Source: Bacillus sp. 2205SS5-2 (lineage in GTDB: Bacteria; Bacillota; Bacilli; Bacillales; Bacillaceae_K). From it: 64,000 nt of DNA. Position 1 is the stretch's first letter, and each line of letters starts with the position of its first letter. Below, piece by piece: positions 13,521 through 22,843 of the stretch. The notes below the pieces were generated by a model, which made no database searches, was not told the DNA's origin, and saw only the letters and a list, made by a program, of their open reading frames with translations. The stretch covers positions 1-64,000 of the forward strand of contig NZ_JAYKTS010000014.1 of the NCBI RefSeq assembly GCF_037024155.1, in the 5' to 3' direction. A program made the translations under genes and the position numbers.

Positions 13521-15194
13521 TTCTTCTTCATCGACCACGTCTTCATTCAGATGTTCATTACTCACAGCGAGTGGTGAGAGTTCTTCATGATTTACCGTAA
13601 TCCCTTCATCAACCAGGTCTTGCTCATCTTCAATACTTTCGATTGAAGTTACTTGTACAGGTTGGTCCAGATCGACATGTTCCACGGTTGGGTCCACTTG
13701 TTGCTCATCCACAGCGAGTGGTGAGAGTTCATCAGGAGTTATCGTGTTTATTTCAACAACCAGGTCTTGCTCAAACTCATTACTTTCCATCGAAGTTTCT
13801 GTATGTTCTACGGTTGGGCTCTCTTGTTGCTCATCCACAGCGAGTGGTGAGAGTTCATCAGGAGTTATCGTGTTTCTTTCATCAACCAGGTCTTGCTCAA
13901 ACTCATTACTTTCCATCGAAGTTTCTGTATGTTCTATGGTTGGGCTCTCTTGTTGCTCATTCACAGTGAGTGGTGAGAGTTTATCAGGAGTTATCATGAC
14001 CTCTTCACTAACAAGATTTTGCTCATTTTCACTATTTTCCACGGGAGTTTCCTGCATAGATCGATTCCACACATCTAATATTTGAGCCGCCACCCGGTCC
14101 CATTCGTATAAGGTTTCTGCAAGTTTTCTCCCTGTTTTACCCATGTTTTCCATTAAGGTCTTATTCGCTAATACATGATCGATCTTTTCTGCGAATTCAC
14201 TTGGTATATTGGGATTTTCTACAATGAATCCGTTTTCTCCGATATCAATAACCTCAGGATTTCCACCGCGGGCCGTGGTTATGATCGGAAGCCCAGCTGC
14301 CATAGCCTCATAGTGAACACGGGCGAGAGGCTCCTGCCAAATCGAAGTACAGACAAATAGGTCTGCAGCACTATACCATTTTTGAATTTCAGCTGGTGAG
14401 ACAAATCCAGTGGTAACGACGGGAATAGATAATCTGTTTGCTAGCGCTCTAACGTATGCTACATAGTCAGTTACATCGTTTTGACTGAACCACTTACTTC
14501 CGACAATTACTAAGGCTAAATCCTTATGCTTTTTAGAAAGGTCAGGAAGGGCTCTTACTAATTTATCGACTCCTTTATTGCGCGAGAGTCTACCGGCGAA
14601 CATGATTACGGTTCTATTATCTAGATTATGAGCTTCTCTCAGCTCTTTACGTATTTTTTGCATGCTTGGATGCGAACCAGGTAAAAATCGAGTGGTATCG
14701 ACTCCTGAATAAACCGTGTTCAGTTTTGGCTCAGCTTCAGGGTGAAAGGAACGAATCACATTCCCAACATAGTCACTAACTGTCACAATACTAGAAATTT
14801 CTTTTAGAGCAGCCGCAGCTTCTTCATGTTCGATTTTACCAGGTTGAAACATGTCATTATGCATGCTTAAAGTTAGTTTTGTATGAGGGGCTACTTTGCG
14901 GATGGGGAGTATTAGCTTCGGTCTGTTGAAGATATGAATTAAGTCAAATTGGTTTGCTGCAACGTACTCTACTACGCCTATCCGGTAAATTTCTAAAATT
15001 TTACCAGGCACTCGCACATATTGAATCCCATCGATCGTTTCCTGATCGGGTAGAGAGGGATCGGAAATCCCGAGAACCGTAATCTCATGGTCTTTACTTA
15101 AATAGGGCAATGTCCCAGAGATGTACGTTTGGATAGCTCCGCCAAGAACGGGTGGAACTGGCAGTTTTTCTGTGCAAATCATTAAGATTTTCAT
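13242..15194 (-). CDS. cotSA: CotSA-like spore-coat glycosyltransferase with acidic and basic repeat tails
   Basis: About 650 residues. Residues 1-375 are a GT-B glycosyltransferase starting MKILMICTEKLPVPPVLGG, typical of CotSA, with VYSGVD, AGRLSRNKGVDKL and an intact E-x7-E (EPLARVHYE). B. subtilis CotSA ends near this point. Here four acidic 42-residue repeats follow (EQDLVDE, TPDELSPLAVDEQQ), then about eight basic 12-residue repeats (SKRSCNRKNQ type). The ATG at 15194 is used rather than 15218 because AAAGGAG lies 8 bases upstream, within the end of cotS. The reading frame past the TAA continues with more SKRS-like residues, so the stop may be recent. It probably glycosylates coat components with its partner CotS. 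Confidence 0.8.
   Translation of the reverse strand: MKILMICTEKLPVPPVLGGAIQTYISGTLPYLSKDHEITVLGISDPSLPDQETIDGIQYVRVPGKILEIYRIGVVEYVAANQFDLIHIFNRPKLILPIRKVAPHTKLTLSMHNDMFQPGKIEHEEAAAALKEISSIVTVSDYVGNVIRSFHPEAEPKLNTVYSGVDTTRFLPGSHPSMQKIRKELREAHNLDNRTVIMFAGRLSRNKGVDKLVRALPDLSKKHKDLALVIVGSKWFSQNDVTDYVAYVRALANRLSIPVVTTGFVSPAEIQKWYSAADLFVCTSIWQEPLARVHYEAMAAGLPIITTARGGNPEVIDIGENGFIVENPNIPSEFAEKIDHVLANKTLMENMGKTGRKLAETLYEWDRVAAQILDVWNRSMQETPVENSENEQNLVSEEVMITPDKLSPLTVNEQQESPTIEHTETSMESNEFEQDLVDERNTITPDELSPLAVDEQQESPTVEHTETSMESNEFEQDLVVEINTITPDELSPLAVDEQQVDPTVEHVDLDQPVQVTSIESIEDEQDLVDEGITVNHEELSPLAVSNEHLNEDVVDEEEKDSKRSCNRKNQKDSKRSCKRKNRRASKRSCNRKNRRDSNKSCKRKNQRNSKNSCKRKNQRNSKNSCKRKNQRNSKNSCKRKNQRNSKRSCN
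13555..14060 (-). repeat. 126-bp tandem coding repeats (acidic linker)
   Basis: Four copies of a 42-residue unit containing EQDLVDE, ITPDELSPLAVDEQQ and VEHTETSMES. The two middle copies are nearly identical; the outer ones have diverged. Confidence 0.85.
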
Positions 15195-15195
15195 T

Positions 15196-16284
15196 TTACT
15201 CCACTCCTTTCCAGTCATCTTTAATGGCTTCTAAAACTGGCCATTTTGTCTTATCAATTGCGACGATGGTATTAATCATTTCACTAGTGACTTCATCTAA
15301 GAAAATTTCAGGCTCATACACCATTTCTTTTACATTCTTATAAAATTCATTTGGAACGGCTAAATCAATCAGTAGCAAGTCATATAAGTCTGAGGAAATG
15401 GGATTTGCTTGGTGATACGCACCAATCATTTCTCGAACCCAATTGACATCCCACCCGTATAAATCTGCCATTGTTCCTGTGATTAGTTTTCGTAAATCGC
15501 GAATGGTGATATCAAAGGAAACCCCATCTAAATCGATGATCCACATGCCATCTTTCCCCATTTGAGCATTTGACCAACCGTAATCTTGGTGTACCAATCC
15601 CCAATATTGTTTTCCTTGCTGAGCTAGTTCAAAATACTTTGATTCAAGTAGTCGTTCATGACTTTTCTTGGCATCTTCTTCAAATTGATCAATTACGCTT
15701 AAAATGGTAGAGCTAGCAGGCATTTCGTTATAAGCAATGGCAAGAGTACGGAACCAGTCCATTTTCTCAATTACTTTTTCATAGCTTCTTGGCCACTTGT
15801 GAATTCGCGAAGCCATCTCAGCTTCCTCCGGGGGCTTGTATCCTTTGGTTAACACATGAAATTCTCCTAATGCGAAACATAATTGCTTTGCCCCTTCTAA
15901 ATCCTTGCTCACTTGCTCTAGTGGCTCAATCCACTCTGCAACAAACCAAAGCTTTCCACCTAATTCAACGAAGTTTTCCCCATCCCTCGTTTGAACAATT
16001 GGGGGAACTCTTGCCTCCTTTTCATCAACTAAGTATTCTTGAGCGCTTAAGCAGAAGAGACTTCTAGTGGGACGTCTGTGCAAGAGTTTAAATCCGACTG
16101 GACCCTTATTTGTTTCAAGCTTCCAGATAGCTCCTCCTTTATCTAGTTTAGTGGTGACAACCTCCATGCTTTTCACATCAAAATCATAGGATTTCAGAAC
16201 TTCTTTTCCGATTTCGACTATATATTCAGGTACATAAAACTCATCGGTCAAATCCTCTTCCCATGGAACAATTTCGTTATTCAT
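15196..16284 (-). CDS. cotS: CotS-family spore-coat kinase-fold protein
   Basis: 362 residues of the CotS/CotI family (APH-like kinase fold). It has VGFKLLHR as the ATP-lysine strand, FVAEWIEPL as hinge, HQDYGWSN as catalytic loop (near residue 243) and IIDLDGV as metal motif. The core residues D, N and D are present, so kinase activity is possible. In B. subtilis CotS and CotSA are adjacent outer-coat proteins; the same pair and order occur here, with the cotSA ATG one base after the cotS stop. AGGGAGG precedes the ATG. I found no clear sigma-K box in the 350 bases upstream. Confidence 0.8.
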   Translation of the reverse strand: MNNEIVPWEEDLTDEFYVPEYIVEIGKEVLKSYDFDVKSMEVVTTKLDKGGAIWKLETNKGPVGFKLLHRRPTRSLFCLSAQEYLVDEKEARVPPIVQTRDGENFVELGGKLWFVAEWIEPLEQVSKDLEGAKQLCFALGEFHVLTKGYKPPEEAEMASRIHKWPRSYEKVIEKMDWFRTLAIAYNEMPASSTILSVIDQFEEDAKKSHERLLESKYFELAQQGKQYWGLVHQDYGWSNAQMGKDGMWIIDLDGVSFDITIRDLRKLITGTMADLYGWDVNWVREMIGAYHQANPISSDLYDLLLIDLAVPNEFYKNVKEMVYEPEIFLDEVTSEMINTIVAIDKTKWPVLEAIKDDWKGVE

Positions 16285-16361
16285 GTTATTCCTCCCTAAT
16301 AAATTTTTTTTCGTTTTACCTTCAAAAAAAGAAATGGTAGCTGGGACTCATTTATAGTAAA

Positions 16362-16467
16362 GGTTGTTTTCACAGAATCTTTTCGTTTTTTCCTGACACC
16401 GTCAGTAGTAAACAGAAAAATTCATTCGTTTATAGTGTCAATAACAACCAGGTTTACGAAAAGAGGC
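16362..16467. repeat. MITE-like repeat, degenerate short copy
   Basis: Left end GGTTGTTTTCACAGAATC and right end GTTTACGAAAAGAGGC are eroded versions of the shared termini. It lies between the divergent cotS and uridylyltransferase genes; the remaining ~180 bases before the latter show no clear promoter match. Confidence 0.45.
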
Positions 16468-16647
16468 AAAGTAAATACTTCATTCTAATATATGATTAAT
16501 CCGAATTAGTGTACGGGCGATAAGGAATCTAATCGAAGAAAGGTTGCTTTACAAAGAAAAATGAGCCTTTTTTTGATGTTATCCGTCAACACTCCAATCA
16601 ATTCCCGTTGTTTTACATAGAATTATAGAAAGAAAGGAGGAATAAAG

Positions 16648-17544
16648 GTGAAAATTCGGAAGGCTATTATACCAGCGGCCGGGTTTGGCACAAGATTACT
16701 TCCAGCAACGAAATCTCTCCCAAAAGAGATGTTACCGATCGTTGATAGACCTACTATTCAATATATCGTTGAAGAAGCCGTATCTTCAGGAATTGAAGAG
16801 ATTCTCATTATCAGTGGAAGAAACAAGCGAATGATAGAAGATCACTTCGATAAATCGTTTGAGCTTGAAGAGATGCTCATACAAAAGAATAATCAGTCTC
16901 TATTAGCGGAGGTACAGAAAATTTCTGCTCTTGCTAATATTCATTACATTCGTCAAAAAGAACCAAGAGGGCTAGGAGATGCGATTTACTGTGCGAAAAG
17001 CTTTATAGGAGATGAACCATTTGCCATATTGTTAGGGGATGACATCATAAAATCGGATAAGCCGTGTTTGCAGCAGTTGATAGAAGTCTTTGATCGATTT
17101 CAAACATCCGTTGTAGGTGTTCAAAAAGTTCCTGTAGAACATGTCTCGAACTATGGAATTATTAAACCAAAGGGAAATGACATTGAGGAAAACACAATTA
17201 ACGTTCAATCGTTAGTGGAAAAGCCTAGCGCATCCGAAGCCCCGTCGAACTATGCCATAATGGGAAGATATGTGCTAAGACCTGAAATTTTTAATATACT
17301 GAGAGACTTGTCACCAGATAAGGGCGGGGAAGTTCAATTAACCGATGCGATAAACCAATTGAATCAGACTCAAGCTGTACTAGCTTATGAATTTCAAGGA
17401 ATCCGTTATGATATCGGGAATAAATTGGGCTTTCTCAAAGCTACTATAGATATGGCCTTACAGAGACCTGAATTCAGAAGCGATATCCTTTCCTATATGA
17501 AAAAGATCATTGCATCAGAAGAGCAAAGGCGCAAAGGAGAGTAG
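16648..17544 (+). CDS. galU: UTP-glucose-1-phosphate uridylyltransferase
   Basis: 298 residues, the normal GalU/GtaB length. The nucleotide-binding start AAGFGTRLLPATKSLPKEM is intact and is followed by DRPTIQYIVEEA and a VGVQKVP segment. It makes UDP-glucose from UTP and glucose-1-phosphate. Being first of three co-directional genes with a UDP-glucose dehydrogenase and a UDP-sugar epimerase, it matches B. subtilis ytdA of the coat-polysaccharide cluster rather than housekeeping gtaB. The GTG start has AAAGGAGG 7 bases upstream. Confidence 0.9.
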   Translation: MKIRKAIIPAAGFGTRLLPATKSLPKEMLPIVDRPTIQYIVEEAVSSGIEEILIISGRNKRMIEDHFDKSFELEEMLIQKNNQSLLAEVQKISALANIHYIRQKEPRGLGDAIYCAKSFIGDEPFAILLGDDIIKSDKPCLQQLIEVFDRFQTSVVGVQKVPVEHVSNYGIIKPKGNDIEENTINVQSLVEKPSASEAPSNYAIMGRYVLRPEIFNILRDLSPDKGGEVQLTDAINQLNQTQAVLAYEFQGIRYDIGNKLGFLKATIDMALQRPEFRSDILSYMKKIIASEEQRRKGE

Positions 17545-17593
17545 GCGGATAAAACTTATGGCAATGATCTGAAAGTGATTGGAGGTGTAGATA

Positions 17594-18910
17594 ATGAAAA
17601 TAACTGTAATTGGAGCCGGGTATGTTGGGACTACAACTAGTGTATCCTTTGCACATTATGGACATGTCGTTACGGTAGTTGAGAAAGATGAACATAAAAT
17701 GAAAAAACTTTTGAAATCTGAGCTACCTTTTTATGAAGAGGGGCTCGAAGACGAATTGAAGATGCAATTGAATAGACAATTGTTAAACATAACGAATAAT
17801 TTAGCGGCTAGTATTAGAAGCAGCGAAATAATTATGATCACGGTTGGAACGCCTGCAACGCCAGAAGGAGGGGCTAATCTAACTTATGTGGAAGAAGTTG
17901 CTCGTGAAATAGGGAAATGGATAGATTCGTATAAGGTTATTGTAACGAGAAGTACGGTTCCGGTGGGCACAGGTGACAAGCTGAAATTGATCATCCAAGA
18001 AGAGTTAGCAAAAAGGAATGAAAACGTTCCTTTTGATGTGGTGTCTAACCCCGAATTTTTACGAGAAGGAAAAGCACTGCAAGATTCATTGCAACCAGAG
18101 CGTATAGTTATTGGCTCTGATTCAACCAAAGCTCAACAAAAAATGAAAGAGTTATATGAGGATGTTGGCACATTTATTCTATTTACGTCCATTCGAGATG
18201 CAGAAATGATTAAATATGCATCGAATGCCTTTTTAGCAACGAAAATCTCGTTTATTAATGAACTAGCGAGGCTGTGCGAACTTACAGGTACAAGCGTGAA
18301 CCAAGTCGCAACTGGTATGGGATTAGACAGTCGGATTGGAAAGCAATTCCTCCAAGCGGGTATAGGCTATGGTGGGTCTTGTTTTCCTAAGGACTTAAAG
18401 GCTCTCATGGCTCTAGCACAAGAGAAAAAAACAGCTTTGACCATCCTACAAGCTGTTTCAGAAGTGAATGAAACCCAAGCCATCTGGTTTTTGGAAAAAG
18501 TGAAAGAATCCCTTGGTACATTAGAAAATAAACATATTGCGCTACTCGGACTTTCCTTTAAGCCAGGAACGGATGATATAAGAGAGGCAACTTCCTTGAA
18601 AATAATCAAATCCCTACTCGATCAAAAATCCTCTGTAACCGCGTTCGATCCACAAGCAAATCACCATATCAACTCACTTTTTCCAAATGTCGATTGTGTA
18701 ACGAGCCCGCTTGAGGCGGTAAGAGGGGCTGATGCAGTCCTGTTACTAACGGAGTGGCCAGAGATCGTGGATATGGATTGGAAAAAAGTAAAACGACTCG
18801 TCCATCAACCCTTACTATTTGATGGAAGGAATGCCCTTGATCCATCTCAAATGAAAAATTTAGGTTTTACTTATACGGGAGTAGGCTTAACCAGTGTAGA
18901 TGATTCGTAG
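17594..18910 (+). CDS. UDP-glucose 6-dehydrogenase (YtcA/TuaD-like)
   Basis: 438 residues with an N-terminal Rossmann motif (GAGYVG), STVPVGTG, a catalytic cysteine in GGSCFPKD (near residue 260) and the C-terminal UDP-binding part with FKPGTDDIREA. It oxidises UDP-glucose to UDP-glucuronate with two NAD. It follows the uridylyltransferase by 49 bases and has GGAGGTG before the ATG. In this locus its product probably feeds the next gene's epimerase and then the coat glycosyltransferases. Confidence 0.9.
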   Translation: MKITVIGAGYVGTTTSVSFAHYGHVVTVVEKDEHKMKKLLKSELPFYEEGLEDELKMQLNRQLLNITNNLAASIRSSEIIMITVGTPATPEGGANLTYVEEVAREIGKWIDSYKVIVTRSTVPVGTGDKLKLIIQEELAKRNENVPFDVVSNPEFLREGKALQDSLQPERIVIGSDSTKAQQKMKELYEDVGTFILFTSIRDAEMIKYASNAFLATKISFINELARLCELTGTSVNQVATGMGLDSRIGKQFLQAGIGYGGSCFPKDLKALMALAQEKKTALTILQAVSEVNETQAIWFLEKVKESLGTLENKHIALLGLSFKPGTDDIREATSLKIIKSLLDQKSSVTAFDPQANHHINSLFPNVDCVTSPLEAVRGADAVLLLTEWPEIVDMDWKKVKRLVHQPLLFDGRNALDPSQMKNLGFTYTGVGLTSVDDS

Positions 18911-18957
18911 CGTACAACCTGTACTCACAGGACTAATATAAGAAAGGAGGGTTTAGA

Positions 18958-19941
18958 ATGATAAGACCAATTGACCGGATTCTCGTAACTGGCTGTGCTG
19001 GGTTCATTGGTTTCCACTTTTCCAAACGGTTACTAGAGGAAGGAATCGCCGTTGTAGGGGTAGATAACATCAATGATTATTACGATCAAACCTTGAAATT
19101 TGATCGCTTGCGTCTCTTGAAAAAGGATTCGAATTTTCAATTCAAAAAAGGATCCATTGAAAATATCCCTTTTATGGATGGCGTATTTGCGGAAAGTGAA
19201 TTTGACGCCGTCGTGCATTTGGCAGCACAAGCAGGGGTAAGATACAGCATAGAAAATCCCTACGCCTATGTCCAATCAAATGTTATGGGCTTTACGACGA
19301 TGTTAGAATGCTGTAAAAACTACCGAATAAATCATCTACTCTATGCATCTTCCAGTTCTGTTTATGGAGCGAATAAGAAAATTCCTTTTTCTACACATGA
19401 TCGAGTAGATCACCCCGTTAGTTTTTATGCCGCCACTAAAAAAGCCAATGAAGCCATGGCGTCGACTTATAGCCATATTTATCAGCTACCCACTACCGGA
19501 CTAAGATTTTTTACTGTATATGGACCTATGGGAAGACCTGATATGGCTTACTATTCTTTTACGAATAAGATGATTAAGAATGAACCGATTGATCTTTATA
19601 ATAATGGAAAGATGAAAAGAGACTTCACCTATATTGATGATGTAGTCGAGTCGATTTATCGTTTACTAATCAAAGGTCCATCAAATGATACACCTTATCA
19701 ATTGTATAACATAGGGAACAACCACCCGATTGCACTTGAATATTTTGTCAAGCTCATTGAAGAAAATATTGGTTTAAAAGCGGAAAAGAACTATCTTCCG
19801 ATGCAACCAGGGGATGTAGAAGAAACTTATGCTGATATTGATGAACTAAGCCAAGCGATTGGTTATCAACCGACTACTTCAATTGAGAAAGGAATCAAAT
19901 CATTTATTAAGTGGTATAAAGAGTATTATAAACTTGAATAA
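18958..19941 (+). CDS. NAD-dependent UDP-sugar epimerase (YtcB-like)
   Basis: 327 residues of the extended short-chain dehydrogenase family. It has GCAGFIGFHFSKRLLEEG as NAD site, the SSSSVYG serine and YAATKKANE (Tyr-x3-Lys), and GLRFFTVYGPMGRPDMA, which is typical of UDP-glucuronate 4-epimerases. The probable reaction is UDP-glucuronate to UDP-galacturonate. It closes the three-gene sugar-nucleotide operon (AAGGAGG before the ATG). A UDP-glucose 4-epimerase is the alternative, made less likely by the adjacent dehydrogenase. Confidence 0.85.
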   Translation: MIRPIDRILVTGCAGFIGFHFSKRLLEEGIAVVGVDNINDYYDQTLKFDRLRLLKKDSNFQFKKGSIENIPFMDGVFAESEFDAVVHLAAQAGVRYSIENPYAYVQSNVMGFTTMLECCKNYRINHLLYASSSSVYGANKKIPFSTHDRVDHPVSFYAATKKANEAMASTYSHIYQLPTTGLRFFTVYGPMGRPDMAYYSFTNKMIKNEPIDLYNNGKMKRDFTYIDDVVESIYRLLIKGPSNDTPYQLYNIGNNHPIALEYFVKLIEENIGLKAEKNYLPMQPGDVEETYADIDELSQAIGYQPTTSIEKGIKSFIKWYKEYYKLE

Positions 19942-20060
19942 TTTGAACGGTTCGGTGAGGTGGAGGATTACACCTAACTCTCATTGGAATTTTGTCGATT
20001 AGTTACTCGTTTTAGTGGAAATGCAGTGTATGCTCAACAGGATTCCTATTCTTATTATTC

Positions 20061-20222
20061 GAGTTGTTTTCACATGGGTTGTGGCTGAACGAATCAGTCT
20101 GTATCTCACGTTTACGAAGGGTTTCGAGCATCTTTTCGTATCATTAAAGTATGATTATTGATAAAGATAGTTGAAACCATCTATTTTTTGTTTTAACAGC
20201 AACAAACTTTGCGAAAACAGCC
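20061..20222. repeat. MITE-like repeat copy
   Basis: Left end GTTGTTTTCACATGGG, then GTTGTGGC, and right end AACTTTGCGAAAACAGCC. The surrounding gap 19942-20334 shows nothing else. Confidence 0.5.
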
Positions 20223-20334
20223 TTACGAAGAAAAAGCGGTAAGAAGCTCTCCGTTATCAGTAACCTACATCATTCAATTCCACGGACAAATTAATAGGTA
20301 CAAACCAAAATATTCTTCTCCTAAACAGATGCGT

Positions 20335-20652
20335 TCAGCACTTTTTCACTAAAAACACAGCCAAACCAACAAAAATATAGGGGGAGGATAAGAGGGTTAA
20401 TTCCGGTAAACCATAAGTGGATAAAAGAGAAGAATACCCATTCTTTGAATATCCACCATCGGAATAATATGCTCCTCCAACCATATAAAGGCCGACAAGT
20501 GAATAACTAATCATAGACAATCCAACAAGCATTATTTCGATAAAGTTAAGTTTTTGCTTGCTAACTGTATGAATACATACTGGAGTATAGATAATTCCTA
20601 AGACTAACAGATAGATAAATAGAGATAACGGCTGATAGACACTCATAATCAT
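20335..20652 (-). CDS. Small membrane protein, unknown
   Basis: 105 residues with about three hydrophobic segments (residues ~8-25, ~37-60 and ~85-102) and a polar Gly/Tyr/Ser-rich loop (GGAYYSDGGYSKNGYSS) between the second and third. I do not recognise the family. GGGAAG near the start is a modest ribosome-binding site. It stands alone between two MITE copies, so it may be a marginal or decaying gene. Confidence 0.45.
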   Translation of the reverse strand: MIMSVYQPLSLFIYLLVLGIIYTPVCIHTVSKQKLNFIEIMLVGLSMISYSLVGLYMVGGAYYSDGGYSKNGYSSLLSTYGLPELTLLSSPYIFVGLAVFLVKKC

Positions 20653-20676
20653 ACTTCCCAGCGAATCTTTATATTA

Positions 20677-20837
20677 GGCTGTTTTCGCAAAGAGTGTTGT
20701 TATTCGAACCAGTCTATAAATGGTGATATAGCTTAGTTTCGGGCATCATTTCGTCTATTTTTGATGGGAATCAACAGTGAAATGGGCGATTTAATTAGAA
20801 ATCAGATGAAATTGCCACAATGTATACGAAAAGATCC
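20677..20837. repeat. MITE-like repeat, complete main-subtype copy
   Basis: GGCTGTTTTCGCAAAGAG at the left and ATGTATACGAAAAGATCC at the right, with the interior GGGCATCATTTCGTC and ATCAACAGTGAAATGG. It is one of the best-preserved copies and begins just before the start of the small membrane-protein gene. Confidence 0.65.
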
Positions 20838-21007
20838 TTATATTAACATAAAATCCCATAACCCTTTGTTTTATTATTTATTAACCACAACATTTTAGAA
20901 AACAGGCTAATAATATTATATCTATGGAATATTCATATAAATAAACGAAAATAATTACTCAAAACTTGCGATTTCATATGTGATTTTAATTACGAATACA
21001 TAATAAA

Positions 21008-21034
21008 GAAGCAGTCCGTTTTAGACTGCTTTTT
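21008..21034 (+). terminator. Orphan hairpin with T-run
   Basis: GAAGCAGTC / GACTGCTTT stem followed by T. No gene precedes it on this strand, so it may be left over from a lost gene. The rest of 20838-21457 (AT-rich) shows nothing I can name. Confidence 0.5.
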
Positions 21035-21457
21035 CTAATTTTGTAATCCAAAACTGAATCAATCACCATTTTATGGAGTTTTTTATTTCCTGTATGGTCA
21101 GTAAGCTAATATTGCAAGTGAAAGGGACATTATAGCACGTAAAAAGCGTATGGTTTTAAGTTTAGCTCATCATATGATTAAATGGAATATAACTTAAGGG
21201 AATAAAACTTGTTTAAATGATCAAGATATTTATGATTTACATTTATTTGTTTAATTTACAAATGCGTCGTCTATCTCCGTCGTCATTGGACAGTATATTT
21301 GTGAAGGAGTTTAGGCTAAATTAGTATGCTTCAGCGTAGGGACTTTGAGAAGACTTCAGTTATGAATTGCGACTTTAGTCATTGATATTGATGTCTAAAC
21401 CCACCTGATTTAAGGGATGGTCGTTTAAGGTATGTATAACGAATGGAGGAAAATAGA

Positions 21458-22441
21458 ATGAATAACAAAAAAGCAGATGAAAACACAAATGGAAATCATA
21501 CCTCTTCTAATGTGGTCTTAGAAAAAGAGGCACAAGAATTTGCGGAGGCGACAAATACCCCACCTTACTTATTTGAAGTTGGCGTAGAAAAAGGGAGACA
21601 AACAGTCGATGAGGTTCAATCTGAACCAGTAGATAAAAAGCCAGTAGATATAGAAGATATTTCCGTCAGTGGGGGCCCTTCTGGTGAGGTATCTGTTCGA
21701 ATAATAAAACCAAAAAATGCTCCAAAAGATCTGCCGGTTATATTATATACTCATGGAGCGGGGTGGGTTTTTGGAAACTCGCATACGCATGATCGTTTGA
21801 TCCGGGAGTTAGCTGTTGGCTCAATGTCCGCGGTTGTCTTCACAAATTACAGCCTTTCACCTGAAGCGAAGTACCCAATTGCTATTGAAGAGGTTTATTC
21901 TGTATTGGAATGGATTTCTAAACAGGGACAGGAATTTGGAATGAACCCTAGTGAAATTACCGTCGCTGGAGATAGTGTAGGAGGAAATATGTCAGCTGCC
22001 ATAACGCTTATGGCAAAAGAGCGACAAGGTCCGAAGATAGAAAAGCAGTTATTGTTCTACCCTGTAACAGATGCATCCATGAACACATATTCCTATCACC
22101 AGTTTAAAGAAGGATATTTCCTCAGACGAGATGGTATGCAGTGGTTTTGGGATCAATACACGACAAATGAGGATGAACGAAATAACATTACCGCATCTCC
22201 ATTACGTGCGACCATAGAAGAGCTAAAAGACTTACCTAAAGCTTTGGTTATTACAGGTGAAGCAGATGTATTACGCGACGAGGGTGAAGCTTATGCAAAC
22301 AAACTTCGTGAAGCGGGTGTAGAAGTAACGTCTGTTCGTTTCCAAGGAATAATTCATGATTTTGTGATGCTTGATGCCCTGGCCAATACCAATGCAGCAA
22401 AAGGCGCAATGCTTCTTGCTAATTCGTGGCTAAGCGAATAA
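21458..22441 (+). CDS. Alpha/beta-hydrolase (HSL / acetyl-esterase type)
   Basis: About 327 residues. It has the HSL-family oxyanion motif as HGAGWVFG (consensus HGGGW), the nucleophile elbow GDSVGG, the acidic residue in ITGEADVLRDEG and a catalytic His in HDFVML. It probably hydrolyses short-chain esters in the cytoplasm. The N-terminal ~20 residues are polar and lack a signal peptide. The ATG at 21458 is preferred to 21443 because GGAGG sits 8 bases before it. A 21-bp palindromic terminator follows. Confidence 0.85.
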   Translation: MNNKKADENTNGNHTSSNVVLEKEAQEFAEATNTPPYLFEVGVEKGRQTVDEVQSEPVDKKPVDIEDISVSGGPSGEVSVRIIKPKNAPKDLPVILYTHGAGWVFGNSHTHDRLIRELAVGSMSAVVFTNYSLSPEAKYPIAIEEVYSVLEWISKQGQEFGMNPSEITVAGDSVGGNMSAAITLMAKERQGPKIEKQLLFYPVTDASMNTYSYHQFKEGYFLRRDGMQWFWDQYTTNEDERNNITASPLRATIEELKDLPKALVITGEADVLRDEGEAYANKLREAGVEVTSVRFQGIIHDFVMLDALANTNAAKGAMLLANSWLSE

Positions 22442-22539
22442 AAAGAGATTATCCCTTTAACAACACCGTTTAAAATTTATTTTTGTTCCTTTTTAATGAA
22501 GGTTCAAGTAAACTCAATGTTTATAATGAGAAACATGGT

Positions 22540-22587
22540 AACCTAAACGTAGAGTACATTAATGTACTCTACGTTTAGGTTTTTTTC
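22540..22587 (+). terminator. Strong terminator
   Basis: A 21-bp perfect inverted repeat with no unpaired loop (AACCTAAACGTAGAGTACAT and its complement) runs into seven T. The rest of 22442-22843 contains a short protein-like frame (about 22671-22832) with no start signal, probably a remnant. Confidence 0.85.
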
Positions 22588-22843
22588 ATCTTAAGACTTT
22601 ACCTATTGTTTGCATAAGGGTATCATTCTGAGTAGTTATAGTGTTTATACGGGGTAAATATTAATATTCAGTGTGTCTCTAAATATAAATTCTGAGGTAG
22701 TAGAACCAATAGAATCATTTATTTTGGACTTGGATAATACGAGGAATGCTTCAACTACGATTATATCAGAGAAGCAGAGTGACGGTCCTTCTGCATCCAA
22801 AGCAAGAGAATCGAAATCCTACTTTCAAGAATGAGGAGAAAGA

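Noticed and set aside
13118-13546. 142-residue open frame overlapping the CotSA tail in a different frame
   Set aside because: Open because the 36-bp units preserve frame. The frame continuous with CotSA is preferred, since beyond its stop it still shows the same Ser/Lys/Arg pattern.
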